This document shows positions 42,755-52,074 of a stretch of DNA of 64,000 bases, piece after piece. The notes below the pieces were generated by a model, which was not told the DNA's origin, searched no databases, and was given only the letters and a program-made list of their open reading frames with translations. This DNA is from Citrobacter telavivensis (GTDB taxonomy: Bacteria; Pseudomonadota; Gammaproteobacteria; Enterobacterales; Enterobacteriaceae). A program made the translations under genes and the position numbers. Position 1 is the stretch's first letter. The number at the start of each line of letters is the position of its first letter. Location of the stretch: contig CP045204.1 of the NCBI GenBank assembly GCA_009363175.1, positions 1-64,000 on the forward strand, in the 5' to 3' direction.

Positions 42755-43198
42755 ATGAGCGATTCCGGGCAACCGTCCGTACCTGAAAAGATGACAAAGA
42801 AAGAACGGAAAAAACTCGCACTCAGCCTGGCGCTGAAAAAAGTCTGTACCCGCTGGCCGGAGCTGTGGCCGGGATGGAAAAAAAGGGAGTTCCGGCCAAT
42901 CGCCCACGGCATCAGCCAACTGATGCACGACCAGCTTAAAGCTGACCCGGTTCCTGACCTGACCCATAACGAAGTCGCCCGGGTTATGTTTTATGTGACG
43001 GGAAGCCTGAGTTACCTGGAGCAGATTAAAGCAGGCGCTTACCGCTACGGCCTCGACGGTCAGCCTGTCCAGGAAGTGACGGCAGAGGATGAGAAGTACT
43101 CACGTCTGCGCATTAAGGAAATACATCAGCGTATCAAGGCCAGCGCCGCCAGAAAAGCCACAGAGCAGGATACTTCTGAAGAGACTAATTCACCGTGA
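42755..43198 (+). CDS. FinO/ProQ-family RNA chaperone
   Basis: A 147-residue protein with a FinO/ProQ domain: KKERKKLALSLALKKVCTRW, FRPIAHGISQLMHDQL, then LSYLEQIKAGAYRYGLDG. Such proteins bind terminator hairpins of small RNAs; FinO represses F transfer and relatives act on plasmid copy control. Located next to the replicon, it may act on RNAI, the C4-like RNAs or transfer mRNAs. The ATG at 42755 is preferred over 42743 because TGAGG lies 6 bases upstream. Confidence 0.85.
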   Translation: MSDSGQPSVPEKMTKKERKKLALSLALKKVCTRWPELWPGWKKREFRPIAHGISQLMHDQLKADPVPDLTHNEVARVMFYVTGSLSYLEQIKAGAYRYGLDGQPVQEVTAEDEKYSRLRIKEIHQRIKASAARKATEQDTSEETNSP

Positions 43199-43799
43199 TA
43201 GCAACCACCACACTGACGTCCAGGTCCGGCCGCATGGCCTGTGTGCCCTGGTCGCGCTCCATATCGCACGCCAGGATGGCGTGGTATCCGGCGAGTCCCA
43301 GGAAAGCCTGTTTCTGACCCGCTGGCTGGCCACCGCACAGAAGCAGAAACGCTTTCCGCGTGAAGTGGCGCCGGACATCGAGTGGCTGCTGAAACAGGGA
43401 CGCCTCTACGGCGTCAGGGCGAAGCTGGCCAGCAAACTGGAATACCTCTGGCACTCCTGTACGGGCGAGATTTCAGCGCAGAGCGATCTGTTCCGGCTGA
43501 CCTACGCCATTGAAAACGCGAAAAGCATGCACTGGACTTACCGGTTGCTCAGTGATCGTGAGTGGAGTGGCCGCCATGCCGTTCCGGTGAACCCTGCGGT
43601 TAACTGTATTAGTCTGTCGAAGTCATCCCTCGATGCCGCGTTCGATGACGACGGCAGGCTGAAGGGCAACCTGATGGCCAGAATCACCGGCAATCTCCCC
43701 GGGCTTTCCGTCCTGCTCTCGCGTTGTGGCTGGGAGGCTATGGCGGCAGAAAATGTCGGCTCTGACCCCCTTTACCGTCTGTGTGTAACTACAGTCTGA
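43195..43799 (+). pseudogene. DUF2913 gene with a frameshift near the start
   Basis: GTG 43195 overlaps the FinO-like stop as GTGA, the usual coupled start, and reads MIATTTLTSRSGR; but DUF2913 homology (HGLCALVALHIARQDG onward, to 43799) is in the -1 frame, which has no good start codon near it. The first frame stops at 43319. Either a base is missing near 43230, or a -1 ribosomal frameshift joins them, or an unusual start is used. The body of about 190 residues is otherwise intact. Confidence 0.7.
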
Positions 43800-43814
43800 T
43801 TTTTAAGGAACATC

Positions 43815-44081
43815 ATGTCACCTCTTATATCCGACCCTGTTAAGGCTCTGCAGGCTTGTGTGAACGTCCTGAAGGCCCGCGGGTATGACACTCAGAAACC
43901 AAGTTTGTTTCCGGCCAAGACGCGCCTGCGCGCAGATCCAGCCCTTCAACTGCCGGTCATTGTCGCAAGTACGTTGCTTGTAGAAAAACAAGCGCCCGGG
44001 CTGAATCACACGCTTGATGAGGAACTGAAGAAAGTATTTTCGGAAAAGCGCACGATGAAACATCGCCATCGCCGCAGGTAA
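43815..44081 (+). CDS. Unknown 88-residue protein
   Basis: Soluble, basic C-terminus (TMKHRHRRR). The start follows TTTAAGGAAC. It lies 15 bases after the DUF2913 gene and is probably cotranscribed with it and finO. Not recognised. Confidence 0.5.
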   Translation: MSPLISDPVKALQACVNVLKARGYDTQKPSLFPAKTRLRADPALQLPVIVASTLLVEKQAPGLNHTLDEELKKVFSEKRTMKHRHRRR

Positions 44082-44091
44082 CTGTTATCTG

Positions 44092-44120
44092 AAAAAAAAG
44101 CCTGTCCGGACGAACAGGCT
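44092..44120. terminator. Hairpin with A-run, terminator-like on the minus strand
   Basis: AGCCTGT CCGGACGA ACAGGCT preceded by eight A residues; the U-tract is on the minus strand. On the plus strand it would only be a stem. No minus-strand gene upstream is convincing. Confidence 0.5.
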
Positions 44121-44374
44121 CTCAAGGAAAACAACGGATCGTTATTGTAATTCGGGTGGTGCCGGGTGCCTCCCGGTGACGTTACCCCAGCCAGTAACGA
44201 CGCGTGCATACCTGCAGACTGCAGTTGACCGGAACGCCCATTCGCGCAGAAAGGATTCACCACGGCAATACGCTACTGCTGTAATAATCATGTTGTCAAT
44301 AAAAGGCAGGTACATCATGAAAGAGGGAGCCATCAGCCGCCAGTCAGCAACAGTCAGTTGTGAATGTTCAAAAG

Positions 44375-44434
44375 TGTATAGGGATTGCTATACATAGCTC
44401 TTGTGTTATCCTTGTAAAGCAATTGCTATACAAG
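44375..44434. promoter_or_regulatory. Operator of the toxin-antitoxin operon
   Basis: Two related palindromes, TGTATAGGGATTGCTATACA (44375-44394) and CTTGTAAAGCAATTGCTATA (44411-44430), lie just before the antitoxin start. They share ATTGCTATAC. Ribbon-helix-helix antitoxins of the TacA/KacA type bind such repeats with the GNAT toxin. Confidence 0.75.
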
Positions 44435-44444
44435 GAACACGCAC

Positions 44445-44711
44445 ATGAAATCAGATGTTCAGCTCAATCTTAGAGCCAAAGAATCTCAGCGGGCACTCAT
44501 TGATGCTGCGGCAGAGATCCTTCATAAATCCCGTACAGACTTTATCCTGGAAATGGCATGTCAGGCGGCGGAGAATGTGATTCTCGACCGCCGCGTATTC
44601 AATTTTAACGATGAGCAGTATGCAGAGTTTATCGCTATGCTCGATGAACCGGTTGCGGATGACCCAGCCATCGATAAGCTGTTGGCAAGGAAACCTCAGT
44701 GGGACGTGTAA
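44445..44711 (+). CDS. TacA/KacA-like RHH (DUF1778) antitoxin
   Basis: An 88-residue DUF1778 protein: DVQLNLRAKESQRALIDAAA is the ribbon-helix-helix, followed by a toxin-neutralising tail (DEPVADDPAIDKLLARKPQW). The start follows AAGGAAC. It overlaps the toxin gene by 13 bases. Confidence 0.88.
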   Translation: MKSDVQLNLRAKESQRALIDAAAEILHKSRTDFILEMACQAAENVILDRRVFNFNDEQYAEFIAMLDEPVADDPAIDKLLARKPQWDV

Positions 44712-45181
44712 CAGCACCAGAACCGCTATCCAGTTCACACCAGCTCGCAGAATTCGTCAGTGGCGAGAGTGTACTCGATGAATGGCTTAAACAGCGAGGG
44801 CTTAAGAATCAGGCTCTCGGGGCCGCCCGAACGTTCGTTGTCTGCAAATCCGGCACGAAGCAAGTCGCTGGCTTTTACTCTCTGGCCACTGGCAGCGTTA
44901 ACCATACGGAATCCACAGGTAGTCTTCGGCGCAACATGCCGGACCCTATACCGGTCATCATACTTGCTCGTCTTGCAGTCGATGTTGCATTCCGTGGAAA
45001 AGGGATCGGCGCCGATCTGCTTCACGATGCGGTGCTGCGTTGTTATCGGGTTGCTGAGAATATCGGTGTACGTGCGATCATGGTTCACGCGCTTACTGAA
45101 GAAGCCAAAGGCTTTTATCTGTACCACGGCTTTAAGGCTTCAAATACACAGGAACGCACATTATTCCTGAAACTACCTTGA
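44699..45181 (+). CDS. TacT/KacT-like GNAT toxin
   Basis: A 160-residue GNAT acetyltransferase: ILARLAVDVAFRGKGIGADL carries the acetyl-CoA loop (R-G-K-G-I-G), and the family ending GFKASNTQERTLFLKLP has the catalytic tyrosine region (KGFYLYHGF). TacT-type toxins acetylate the amino acid on charged tRNA and stop translation. Partner antitoxin lies directly upstream. Confidence 0.9.
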   Translation: MGRVTAPEPLSSSHQLAEFVSGESVLDEWLKQRGLKNQALGAARTFVVCKSGTKQVAGFYSLATGSVNHTESTGSLRRNMPDPIPVIILARLAVDVAFRGKGIGADLLHDAVLRCYRVAENIGVRAIMVHALTEEAKGFYLYHGFKASNTQERTLFLKLP

Positions 45182-45247
45182 TTTAACATAATGTTTCTTA
45201 AGTGCACTTTAACTTATTGTTATTAAAGGATAATTAATAGGTCAATA

Positions 45248-45598
45248 ATGATGCCACTGGATAAATATGACGACTACCGCGCTCTGTGTTATGAGGCTCT
45301 GCAAAGTGACATGCCGGACGCAATTCAGGACATTTATGCGTTAATGCTTAAGTGCCGTTCTGAATACATGCTTAATTTTCAGCAACAGTTTCAGGGCTGG
45401 GTTCTGAATAAGTATCTTATGCCGGCAATACAATCCCCGAACAAACTGGATATTTTTCTCGCATGGGAAAGCCGGAATGCAGACTGGAAACATATCCTCC
45501 GTATGTCATTGCTTGGCGGCCGTGTGGGCTCTGTTGCCCGAACGCTGCGGATGTCTCTGTTAACTTTTGCTGAGCAGCACAGCAAGGCCGATCGCTGA
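45248..45598 (+). CDS. Unknown 116-residue protein
   Basis: Helical, soluble protein with aromatic residues (DDYRALCYEALQSDMPDAIQ, FQGWVLNKYLMPAIQS). Not recognised. It is separated from the toxin gene by 66 AT-rich bases likely to contain its own promoter. Confidence 0.5.
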   Translation: MMPLDKYDDYRALCYEALQSDMPDAIQDIYALMLKCRSEYMLNFQQQFQGWVLNKYLMPAIQSPNKLDIFLAWESRNADWKHILRMSLLGGRVGSVARTLRMSLLTFAEQHSKADR

Positions 45599-45926
45599 CG
45601 TCTTTGTTCACCGCAATACGAAGAGATATTTCGGGAATAAAAAAACCGGTCTGGTGACATCCCCGCGACCGGCTCAATAAACTGTCTGATGTTATGTACT
45701 CATCAGTGTGCAAATAATATACCAGTTTCGGTTACGGGTAACAATGTGGTTTTATTTTTGTGCGCTGTAGTAAACGTTTTACATACACACCAGTAACGGT
45801 GTGTTTCCTGCCGTGGAATGTCTGAGCACCTGGGAACGGGTAAAGTAAATCGGCCTGAACCGGAAAATAAACAGCACGCCGAGGTGAAATCGAACGTCAC
45901 CACAGGTTAAGCGAGGATAAAAAAAA

Positions 45927-45950
45927 CCATTCCTCACGGGGGGGAATGGT
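45927..45950. terminator. Hairpin with A-rich left flank
   Basis: ACCATTCC ... GGAATGGT with AAAAAA before it works as a terminator for minus-strand transcription, that is for the nuclease operon that ends at 46110. The stretch 45599-46109 holds no gene I can support. Confidence 0.6.
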
Positions 45951-46109
45951 CAAAAAGTTGCGTCCTGATTCTTTGTATATCAGGGTACAGGGAGAATAGC
46001 TCCAGCTGTCGTGGTTAAAACGATAAATAAAAGGCTTAATGTGGTCCATTTTTGTTACGGAATTGTCAATCTGTGCTTTTACACGTTTTTCCGTCGAAGT
46101 TGGCCGGGC

Positions 46110-46607
46110 TCAGTGACTTGCCTGACCGCCCTTCTTCATTGTACGCCATCGCCACGGTTCAACCGGGGATGGGTCTGCCCACAGACCCGACCGGCTCTCC
46201 CGTGCCAGCCTCTCCAGTCCGACATATTCCGCTACCGATGCCCTGTCGTGATACCGGTAGGCCCAGGCCATACCAGTTTTCACCTGAACGGCATTAATGT
46301 CTGTTGTGTCTGACCAGATGGTTCCAAGCAGGCGGCCATAACGATCCTGGGTACTTCCAGAGACATGCACTGACTTGTCGGCCGTCAGTGCGGTCAGCGC
46401 CTGTCGGGAACGCTGGCCAAAGGGCTGACTCTTTTCCGGCGCATCGATGCCAGCCAGGCGAACACGCGTCAGTCGGTTTCCCGGCTCAAGAACCTCAACG
46501 GTATCCCCGTCCAGCACGCGCACCACATGGCCATGGATATCCGCGCTGGCAAACCAGGCTGCTGTAAACAGACACAGCGAGGAATACTTCGTAAATTTCA
46601 GCATCAT
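46110..46607 (-). CDS. Secreted thermonuclease-like nuclease (SNase)
   Basis: A 165-residue exported nuclease: signal MMLKFTKYSSLCLFTAAWFA, then the staphylococcal nuclease fold with VVRVLDGDTVEV, RVRLAGIDAPEKSQPFGQRS and KSVHVSGSTQDRYGRLLGTI. Conserved catalytic Asp, Arg and Glu residues are present. Plasmid SNases (ParB, YncB types) are common. It overlaps the 330-residue gene by 4 bases. Confidence 0.88.
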   Translation of the reverse strand: MMLKFTKYSSLCLFTAAWFASADIHGHVVRVLDGDTVEVLEPGNRLTRVRLAGIDAPEKSQPFGQRSRQALTALTADKSVHVSGSTQDRYGRLLGTIWSDTTDINAVQVKTGMAWAYRYHDRASVAEYVGLERLARESRSGLWADPSPVEPWRWRTMKKGGQASH

Positions 46608-47596
46608 CTCTGGTTCCGTTCTTCCTGATCAGTCAGCTGCAAAATCATCTTCTCCAACTGCGCGCGGGTTTCGCTGGTACCGTCAAAGTCCACTTTGACG
46701 TCACTGTCGGTTAGCGAATCAAGCAGCACCTCCAGCTGGCTGATCCGGTAGTGGATTTGGGCGAGGGTCATAACCATACGCCAGTGCATGCTGGAAAAAC
46801 TGGTGAACGTCACATGACGGCGTTTAACCGTGGTCGTGTCAAAGTCATAGCACAGGGGCATAAGACGATTATCATCATAGAGGGTTTCTGCCGTTATGCC
46901 CCTGACATGTTGTGCCAGGTACGAATCCGGATCTTCCGGTCCCTGACCATTCATTTCCCGCAGCATGGCGTAGTACGGCGCCCACTCCACTTCTGAAGCG
47001 GCGCTCAGCATTAACAGCTGGGTATTTTCACCGCCCGTATACGCGGCCAGTATCTTCTTCATCTGTCGGCAGTATTCCCGCAGGGAAGGATCCCGGCCAA
47101 GAGAGGACCGCTCGTAAGCGGCACGGGCGTAAATAATGAAAAGCAACACTTCAGTATACATACGCCCCTTGTGTTCAATATTATTTATCAGCTCATCATT
47201 CCAGCATGCAAGCGACATTGCAGCCGGCATGGCCTGACGCAGATGAATCAGCAGCGGATCGGCTCTGTCGGTTACTTTTTCCCAGGCATGTTCCTTTTTC
47301 GGTCCCTCCTCCATTCCACTGGCCCGGTTCCAGTGAGTGAAAATCAGCTCGTATTCTTCTGCAAGCTGCTTATCCAGTTGCCCCTGACTGTGAGCCTGAA
47401 ATGCGTGAGCTATCTGCCCGTTGATATGCCGGATCAGTGGTGACAGATCGGGAAACACATACTGGATTGGTGAAGGCCTGGGAACCGGAAGCAGCCTGAT
47501 AAGGTTGCTCAGTTGGTTTTCAGTTATGTAGGGCCCTGAGAACTGACCGGAACCCGCGTCACGGAAACCAATAAAGGGCTTATGATTGTTATTCAT
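46604..47596 (-). CDS. Unknown 330-residue protein
   Basis: Soluble, mainly helical protein starting MNNNHKPFIGFRDAGSGQFS. Not recognised. No signal peptide or catalytic motif seen. It is coupled to the nuclease gene (ATGA overlap), so it may be its partner. The region 47597-47907 upstream holds only a degenerate short frame and nothing I can name. Confidence 0.6.
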   Translation of the reverse strand: MNNNHKPFIGFRDAGSGQFSGPYITENQLSNLIRLLPVPRPSPIQYVFPDLSPLIRHINGQIAHAFQAHSQGQLDKQLAEEYELIFTHWNRASGMEEGPKKEHAWEKVTDRADPLLIHLRQAMPAAMSLACWNDELINNIEHKGRMYTEVLLFIIYARAAYERSSLGRDPSLREYCRQMKKILAAYTGGENTQLLMLSAASEVEWAPYYAMLREMNGQGPEDPDSYLAQHVRGITAETLYDDNRLMPLCYDFDTTTVKRRHVTFTSFSSMHWRMVMTLAQIHYRISQLEVLLDSLTDSDVKVDFDGTSETRAQLEKMILQLTDQEERNQR

Positions 47597-47907
47597 GCCT
47601 GTGTACTCACTTTTTCTATTATCTGCAGGATATACTAGCTGTTTCACCAATTCCCGCCCAACATAAGTGGCCAGGATCAGACGTTAACCCCAGCCCAATT
47701 CTGACGGTTCCATACTGATTGTGGAGTCGCTGGACTTTTGTACAGATCGCCAGGGAAATTTCACCTGGCTGATCGGATTCGTGGCCGCCAGAATCACAAT
47801 GGAATAAGGCCTGGTATGAGAGCCTTCCCCCACGTGTCATCGTCTCATCCATGCCATTCAGGATCCCTGGAATAAATGACAGTGTAAATACGGCTATCAT
47901 TTCTTAT

Positions 47908-49935
47908 TTAAGGTTGTAACGGATTCCCGAACTCGTTTAAATACCTTTCTCCAAAAATATAAGAGGCGTAGTCAGTTAAATGCCCGACATCACGATAGAC
48001 TTGTATAGAATCGACATGGCTGATACAGGAGTTGTTTTTGCACTGTATTTTCTTTGGATCAATAATTATCAAAGAAGGATATTCTTCTTTAAGCATGTCA
48101 AAAAGCGTTGTCAGGTACTGACTTTCTTGTGCCTGAATGCGTCGGGAATCACAGGCTGTTTCTGAGAATGTCTTTCTCAGAATAGCTTCACGCTGTCGGC
48201 ACTCCTGATAGCCCTTTGGCATGGGATATATTGTTTTAATAATGACAGGTCTTGCCCCGGATTCAATAATCTTTGAAATCGCAAGTTTTGCGGAACGGGT
48301 CATTCGTTCTTTTGTTAAAGCATCAGAACGGGCATCATCTTTTTTAGTAATAAGATGCGGTCCACGCGAATAATTCTGCCAGACTTCACCAATAATAACA
48401 TAATCAAATTTATTATTTTTTATGATGTTGTAATACTCGGCCGTTTTGCTGTGGCAATACTCATAATTTTTATTCTTATATATCCACCAGTCATATTGCC
48501 ATATTCCCGGCAGGGTCAGGCATGACGAAACACTCAGTGCATTAATTTTTATTCCGGCATCTTTCCCCAGTACATCGAAAAATCCCCAGAAATGATTGGA
48601 ATTCGAGTCACCAATCACAAGCGCAGATTTATTACCTTCACGAGCGCCAAGGACACAGGTTTCCAGCGAATGATTCGTATCGATGCATTTTTTTCTGGTA
48701 ACGGCCTTCCTTTCATAGTGCTGGATTGTTTTGAACTGATGTGAATATACAGAACCAAGACGCTCAGGAAAACCCTGTTGTTTTACTGCAACAGAATACA
48801 GGATACTGTAAAAAATTGCAGGTAAAGCTAAAAGCAGTGTCACAGTGAGTTTCAGACTATACCTGAATTTCCTCATTGGTTGTTCGATAAGATAATAACC
48901 AATCAGCGACAGTGTGATAATACTGCCGCAAATGTATATGAGGTTCAGACCGGTTAACTGGATGTTGACATAGCGACAGTATGCAAGAACCGGCCAGTGC
49001 CATAAATAAAGTGAATATGATATTTTTCCAGTGAATGAAAAAGGTTTTAAAGATAATAACCTGCTGATGAAGTTACTTTCTTGTTTTCCTGAGAAGATTA
49101 AAACGCATGTGCAGGCCACGACTATTAACGCATTGACATTTGGGTAAATATCAATCACATGCTCTTTTGTCGAAATGTAAATAATTCCGATAATCGCCAG
49201 GGTATTTAAAACTGTTGAAATACCCTTGTGAATATATTCCTTTCGACAGGTCAGTAAATATGTTGTACCGCCTGCACAGAATTCAAATACTCTTGTGCTC
49301 AGGAAATAATATGACTGCCCAGGTTCATTTTTTGCTATAAACAATGCTAATGCTGCGAATACAAAGGTAATGACAGACCATAATACTAAAATATAATTAT
49401 CACTGATATTAACATTTTTAGTTGCCGGGACTCTTTTTTTAAGAGAAATGGTTATCGCGATGAACAAAGGAAGGAATATATACCATTGCCATTCAACGGC
49501 AAGCGACCATGTATGTAACAAAGGAAATATATCACTTTCAGGTGTTGCATATGCTACTGACTGACGCGAGAAATACTGATTGGCAATTAATAAGGTGTTA
49601 TATTTTGCGCTTTTAAGATAGTCCAGATAATCCGGGGAAACAAAAAGAACACTTGAGACAAGTAACGTCACAATACAAACAAATATTAATGCAGGCTGTA
49701 TGCGCCAGAGTCGACGAACAAAAAAATCTGAGTAACTGAAAGTACCTTCTCTGAGTGATGATAGAATAATGCCAGTTATCAGGTAACCGGATATAACAAA
49801 GAAAATATCAACACCGATAAATCCTGACGGGAAGTACCCGATGCCGAGGTGAAATAAAATCACAACAGTAACCGCAATAGCCCTGAGGCCATCAATATCC
49901 GTACGGTATTTTTTCTTAATTTGATTTAGGTTCAT
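47908..49935 (-). CDS. OafA/YrhL-type acyltransferase with SGNH domain
   Basis: A 675-residue membrane protein. Residues 1-360 form an acyltransferase-3 domain with about ten helices: YRTDIDGLRAIAVTVVILFH with the catalytic region, FIGVDIFFVISGYLITGIIL and the SLAVEWQWYIFLPLF motif. The C-terminal 250 residues are an SGNH hydrolase-like domain (SALVIGDSNSNHFWGFFDVL and a late DVGHLTDYA). Such enzymes O-acetylate lipopolysaccharide or other surface polymers. It is clearly more AT-rich than its neighbours, a sign of recent transfer. Confidence 0.88.
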   Translation of the reverse strand: MNLNQIKKKYRTDIDGLRAIAVTVVILFHLGIGYFPSGFIGVDIFFVISGYLITGIILSSLREGTFSYSDFFVRRLWRIQPALIFVCIVTLLVSSVLFVSPDYLDYLKSAKYNTLLIANQYFSRQSVAYATPESDIFPLLHTWSLAVEWQWYIFLPLFIAITISLKKRVPATKNVNISDNYILVLWSVITFVFAALALFIAKNEPGQSYYFLSTRVFEFCAGGTTYLLTCRKEYIHKGISTVLNTLAIIGIIYISTKEHVIDIYPNVNALIVVACTCVLIFSGKQESNFISRLLSLKPFSFTGKISYSLYLWHWPVLAYCRYVNIQLTGLNLIYICGSIITLSLIGYYLIEQPMRKFRYSLKLTVTLLLALPAIFYSILYSVAVKQQGFPERLGSVYSHQFKTIQHYERKAVTRKKCIDTNHSLETCVLGAREGNKSALVIGDSNSNHFWGFFDVLGKDAGIKINALSVSSCLTLPGIWQYDWWIYKNKNYEYCHSKTAEYYNIIKNNKFDYVIIGEVWQNYSRGPHLITKKDDARSDALTKERMTRSAKLAISKIIESGARPVIIKTIYPMPKGYQECRQREAILRKTFSETACDSRRIQAQESQYLTTLFDMLKEEYPSLIIIDPKKIQCKNNSCISHVDSIQVYRDVGHLTDYASYIFGERYLNEFGNPLQP

Positions 49936-50035
49936 TTTTAATGGTGTGTTTGAATTTAAATGCCAACATATATAATAATATGAAATATATTAAAAAGCTA
50001 TAATATCTAACATTATATGCTAAACTCTCTGTAAG

Positions 50036-50248
50036 TTAATTTACTTGCGTTTGTTTTTGTTCCATTAGATTACATGCACAGTTAGAGAGAAAACCGTGAG
50101 TCAGCGATTTTTCGTGCGCCACTTCCACGGTCCAACGGGAATCGGCAAAAGCAATACCAGAAATACTGGCCTGGATAAGACAGGCAACCGTAATAACTTT
50201 CACTGTGATCCCGGTTTTACGCATCCAGGTATTCTCAGTTCCTTTCAT
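50036..50248 (-). CDS. Small exported protein
   Basis: A 70-residue frame with signal peptide VITVACLIQASISGIAFADS; the mature part is only about 40 residues and has two cysteines. It lies directly after the end of the gene split by IS630. Start at 50248 (MKGTENTWMR) or the internal Met of MRKTGITVKV. Not recognised. Confidence 0.5.
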   Translation of the reverse strand: MKGTENTWMRKTGITVKVITVACLIQASISGIAFADSRWTVEVAHEKSLTHGFLSNCACNLMEQKQTQVN

Positions 50249-50394
50249 AGAATTCTCAAATATTATCAACAAGTTCATCAATCAGATGCCCGGCCAGGCT
50301 GATATTCAGGGCCGTACAATTTGTTTTCAGTACCTCCAGCATACCGCTGTGGCTGTATGTCACCCATCGCTCCAGTGCGCCATGATAGGCCCTA

Positions 50395-51546
50395 AATAAC
50401 TGTTCGGAATAGTAGATCACTTTGAGGGAACTCAGCCCGAATTGTGCGATCTGATCAATCGCTGAATATCCCAAATCACCAACCGGACTGAGCGATGCCG
50501 ATCATAGCACCAATTCCCCGTGACGAACGACGCCTGATGCAGAAAGCTATCCATAAAACGCGTGATAAAAATTATGCCCGCAGACTGACCGCCATGCTGA
50601 TGTTGCACCGGGGCGAGCGCGTCAGTCATGTGGCCAGAACACTCTGCTGTGCCCGCTCATCGATTGGTCGCTGGATTAACTGGTTCACTCTGTCTGGTGC
50701 TGAAGGCCTGAAGTCATTACCGTCAGGACGTGGCAGGCGCTGGCCGTTCGAACATATTTGCGCATTGCTGCGTGAGCTTGTGAAGCATTCTCCCGGCGAT
50801 TTCGGTTATCAGCGTTCCCGCTGGAGTACCGAACTGCTGGCGATAAAAATCCGTGATGTCACCGGTTGTCCGCTACATGCCTCAACCATCCGGAGATGGT
50901 TACCTGCTGCCGGGCTGGTATGGCGCAGAGCAGCGCCGACACTGCGTATCCGTGACCCACACAAAGAAGAAAAAATGGTCGCTATCCATGAAGCACTGGC
51001 GAAATGCAGTGCGGAAAATCCCGTGTTTTCCGAAGATGAAGTGGATATTCATCTCAACCCGAAAATCGGTGCTGACTGGCAGTTACGCGGGCAGCAAAAA
51101 CGTGTTGTCACACCGGGCCAGAATGAAAAGTACTATCTTGCCGGTGCGCTGCACAGCGGTACGGGAAAAGTCAGCTACGTAGGTGGAAACAGTAAAGGTT
51201 CATCTTTATTTATCAGACTGTTAAAACATCTTAAGGCGACATACCGGCGGGCAAAAACGATTACGCTCATTGTCGATAACTACATTATCCACAAAAGCCG
51301 TGAAACGTTGCGCTGGCTGAAAGCAAACCAGAAGTTCAGGGTCATTTATCAGCCGGTTTACTCGCCATGGGTCAATCATGTCGAACGGTTGTGGCAGGCG
51401 CTTCATGAGACAATAACCCGAAATCACCAGTGCCGTTCAATGTGGCAACTGTTGAAAAAGGTTCATCACTTTATGGATACCGTCAGCCCATTCCCCGGTG
51501 GAAAACACGGGCTGGCTAAAGTGTAGCGGTATTAGGATCAGTTATT
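50395..51546. mobile_element. IS630 insertion sequence, complete
   Basis: A 1,152-base element with ends AATAACTG and CAGTTATT (inverted) flanked by TA dinucleotides; the rebuilt empty site is CTAG, the preferred IS630 target. It carries one transposase gene on the plus strand and is inserted opposite to the target gene. Confidence 0.9.
50495..51526 (+). CDS. IS630 transposase
   Basis: A 343-residue transposase, the size of Shigella IS630. Features are an N-terminal HTH (VSHVARTLCCARSSIGRWIN) and the DDE domain: SEDEVDIHLNP (Asp), LIVDNYIIHKS (Asp) and SPWVNHVERLW (Glu). It is intact, so the element may be active. Confidence 0.95.
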   Translation: MPIIAPIPRDERRLMQKAIHKTRDKNYARRLTAMLMLHRGERVSHVARTLCCARSSIGRWINWFTLSGAEGLKSLPSGRGRRWPFEHICALLRELVKHSPGDFGYQRSRWSTELLAIKIRDVTGCPLHASTIRRWLPAAGLVWRRAAPTLRIRDPHKEEKMVAIHEALAKCSAENPVFSEDEVDIHLNPKIGADWQLRGQQKRVVTPGQNEKYYLAGALHSGTGKVSYVGGNSKGSSLFIRLLKHLKATYRRAKTITLIVDNYIIHKSRETLRWLKANQKFRVIYQPVYSPWVNHVERLWQALHETITRNHQCRSMWQLLKKVHHFMDTVSPFPGGKHGLAKV

Positions 51547-52074
51547 TAGAGGTGATGATGTTTAACTGTTGCTCTGCGCTGGTGAGTGCCGGTAATCCTG
51601 CCAGAATATCGTTCTCAATAGCGCGAAGGTACACAGGAGAGACGGCAAGGACAAACTGATCCTGGGGGCAGATCCGCATCAGTTCAGCCAGTGTCGGGCA
51701 CCGTCCTGGTAAGGGAGGCTTCGCTGTAAGTCGGTGCCAGTGCTCGCCTGCCGCATACGGCAGGGCATGAAAGGTGCATTCATAGGGTACGGCAGGATCG
51801 GTAACATGACGGAGCCCCAGCCCTGCTGATACGGCCCATAACTCGACGGCTGCGTGACGATGAGCAACGCTCCTGGCGCGCTGCCAGTGCAGGCCTTTGT
51901 AGAGATCACCCGTGATGATTTGCCTGTCAGTTGCGCGAATCTGGTTTCTCCAGGCCTCTATTGCCTCAGCGGGTCCCTTCAGCTCGTAGGGAAAGGTATT
52001 CTCAGCCGCCGGCGCTGACTTGCTCCTGCTGCAGCTGACGATAAGATGAATGGTACCGGCCCCGCAGGACTGGC

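Noticed and set aside
46011..46313. 100-codon plus-strand frame opposite the nuclease gene
   Set aside because: Overlaps the C-terminus of the SNase gene on the other strand, with no own promoter or ribosome site.
47619..47900. 93-codon minus-strand frame between the acyltransferase and the 330-residue gene
   Set aside because: No ribosome site or domain; may be a decayed gene but I cannot support a product.
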